A stretch of 6,081 bases of DNA from an uncultured Pseudomonadota bacterium. GTDB taxonomy: Bacteria; Desulfobacterota_B; Binatia; UBA9968. Of the stretch, positions 4,991-6,081 are shown in pieces (position 1 is the first letter of the stretch; every line of letters begins with the position of its first letter). Made by a program: the position numbers and the translations under genes. The notes beneath the pieces are model-generated. The model was not told where the DNA came from and made no database searches. It was given only the letters and a program-made list of their open reading frames with translations. The DNA is taken from assembly GCA_946478635.1 (NCBI GenBank), contig CAMLCX010000315.1:1-6081 (forward strand), given 5' to 3'.

Positions 4991-6081
4991 ATGATGCTGG
5001 AGCACATTAGGAAGTTTCATGTCGTTTTGATCAAGCCCTCCAAGTACGATGATGACGGTTACGTCATTCGTTTTTGGAAGGGTGTGCTGCCGAGCAATAC
5101 CCTCAACGTGCTGCACGGTCTCACCGAGGACATCAAGGCGCGCCAGGTTTTTGGCGCCTTGCCCATCCAAGTCACGACCTTTGATGAAACCGCGGAAAAG
5201 GTGCCGCTCGCGAAAATCGTTCGCTGGAGCAAAGAGGCAGGCACCAACCTTTTGGTCTGCCTCGTCGGGGTACAGACCAACCAGTTTCCTCGCGCAATGG
5301 ATATGGCAAAGACGTTCCGGCGCGCGGGTATCACCGTAATCATGGGCGGTTTTCACACCAGCGGCACGATCAACATGCTGAGCGATCAGGAGCCTGATAT
5401 CCAGGAGCTTTACCGCGAGAAAATTTGCATCGTTTCGGGCGAAGTCGAAGGAAAATGGGAAGGCATCCTGGCGGATTATCTGCACGGCCGGCTTAAACCG
5501 CTTTATAGCTTCGCCCAGGACCTGCAAAATCTCGTCGACATCGAAGATGCGCCGCTGCCGCGAACCAGCGCGAAAACAATGAAGCACTTTGCCTACCCGA
5601 GTTTCGCTACGGCCGACACCTCGCGGGGGTGTCCCTTCGCCTGCACGTTCTGCACGATTATCAACGTGCAGGGCCGCAAAATGCGCGAGCGCAGCCCGGA
5701 AAGTATCGCTGCGATGATGCGCCGGAATTATCTCGATCACGGCCTATCGTTCTATTTTTTTACCGACGACAACTTCGCCCGCAAGAAACTCTGGCGCGAG
5801 ACCTTCGAGGAAATCATCAAGCTGCGCGACGAGGGCCTCGATGTGTCGTTCATGATGCAGGTGGATTTGGCCAAGAAACCCAAGGACTTTGTCCCGCTGG
5901 CGGCCCGCGCCGGTTGCACGCAAGTGTTCATCGGCATGGAAAGCGTCAATCCGCAAAATCTCGAGGCCGAAGGCAAAAAGCAAAACAAGGTCGAGGAGTA
6001 TCGCAGCATCATCAAAGAATGGCACGATGCCGGAATTTTGGTCCACACGGGATACATCATCGGCCTGCCGTGGGATTCGAC
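4991..6081 (+). CDS. B12-binding-type radical SAM protein (3' end beyond the window)
   Basis: This gene encodes a radical SAM enzyme: a [4Fe-4S] cluster cleaves S-adenosylmethionine to make a radical. The substrate is not evident. The first 363 residues are visible, with no stop before the window ends. Residues about 8-170 look like the Rossmann-type cobalamin-binding region of this superfamily: a first strand HVVLIKPSKYDDDGY, then NLLVCLVGVQ (86-95) and the GGFHTSG turn (119-125), followed by SGEVEGKWEGIL (149-160). I see no DxHxxG motif, so any cobalamin would bind without the lower-ligand histidine. The radical SAM core opens with TSRGCPFACTFC (Cys214, Cys218, Cys221) and continues with FFTDDNF (256-262), VFIGMESVNPQNL (312-324) and GYIIGLPWDS (354-363). 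The ATG at 4991 has AAAGG 8 nt upstream and a good promoter; a second ATG follows directly. It is divergent from ftsE. Methylation or rearrangement are possible roles, but neither can be chosen. Confidence 0.9.
   Translation, partial: MMLEHIRKFHVVLIKPSKYDDDGYVIRFWKGVLPSNTLNVLHGLTEDIKARQVFGALPIQVTTFDETAEKVPLAKIVRWSKEAGTNLLVCLVGVQTNQFPRAMDMAKTFRRAGITVIMGGFHTSGTINMLSDQEPDIQELYREKICIVSGEVEGKWEGILADYLHGRLKPLYSFAQDLQNLVDIEDAPLPRTSAKTMKHFAYPSFATADTSRGCPFACTFCTIINVQGRKMRERSPESIAAMMRRNYLDHGLSFYFFTDDNFARKKLWRETFEEIIKLRDEGLDVSFMMQVDLAKKPKDFVPLAARAGCTQVFIGMESVNPQNLEAEGKKQNKVEEYRSIIKEWHDAGILVHTGYIIGLPWDS

Noticed and set aside
4955..6060. Long minus-strand open frames (4955-5740, 5744-6046 and 5752-6060) opposite the radical SAM gene
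   Set aside because: They lie antisense to a clear radical SAM protein with cluster motif, promoter and ribosome site. Their translations show no family features, and the pattern is a codon-bias shadow.

Overview
The window carries a compact minus-strand cluster for cell division and peptidoglycan remodelling. A divergent plus-strand radical SAM gene begins at its right end and runs off the window. Base composition is moderately GC-rich with no obvious compositional break. The gene order ftsE-ftsX-envC-ctpA with xseA next, and an envelope system that uses EnvC, indicate a Gram-negative bacterium. My best guess is a deltaproteobacterial-grade lineage (Desulfobacterota, Binatota, NC10 or similar). 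This is inferred from gene order and protein style, not from a search.

Minus strand, read right to left. ftsE (4831-4142) encodes the ABC ATPase. ftsX (4145-3222) encodes the membrane partner and starts with a GTG that overlaps the ftsE stop in a GTGA. The envC-like gene (3249-2083) encodes a secreted coiled-coil protein with a degenerate LytM/M23 domain; its GTG start lies 28 bp inside ftsX. After a 66-nt gap comes ctpA (2016-658), a membrane-anchored PDZ/S41 carboxy-terminal processing protease. Its best start is an ATG behind a strong GAGGAG, not the TTG eight codons upstream. A perfect 13-bp hairpin with a U-tract (591-624) then ends the unit. xseA (570-31), the exonuclease VII large subunit, follows. 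It reads well for 179 residues and then hits a stop, and no frame of the remaining 30 nt continues the family.

Right end. The 159-nt intergenic region 4832-4990 holds a good sigma70-type promoter for the plus strand (TTGACA-17-TAGAGT). It also holds a weaker candidate for the minus strand that faces it. The plus-strand gene (4991 onward, cut by the window end) encodes a B12-binding-type radical SAM protein with an intact CxxxCxxC cluster motif. Long open frames opposite it on the minus strand are shadows.

How the genes work together. FtsEX is an ATP-driven transmembrane switch at the septum. It recruits an EnvC-type activator, whose dead LytM domain turns on periplasmic amidases to split septal peptidoglycan. 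CtpA-type proteases in other bacteria limit peptidoglycan hydrolases by proteolysis. The four genes therefore look like one module for switching cell-wall cleavage on and off. I see no mobile element, CRISPR array, tRNA or rRNA. The points most worth checking are the abrupt loss of xseA homology, two perfect palindromes of 20 and 22 bp inside ctpA and ftsX, and the radical SAM gene of unknown substrate.
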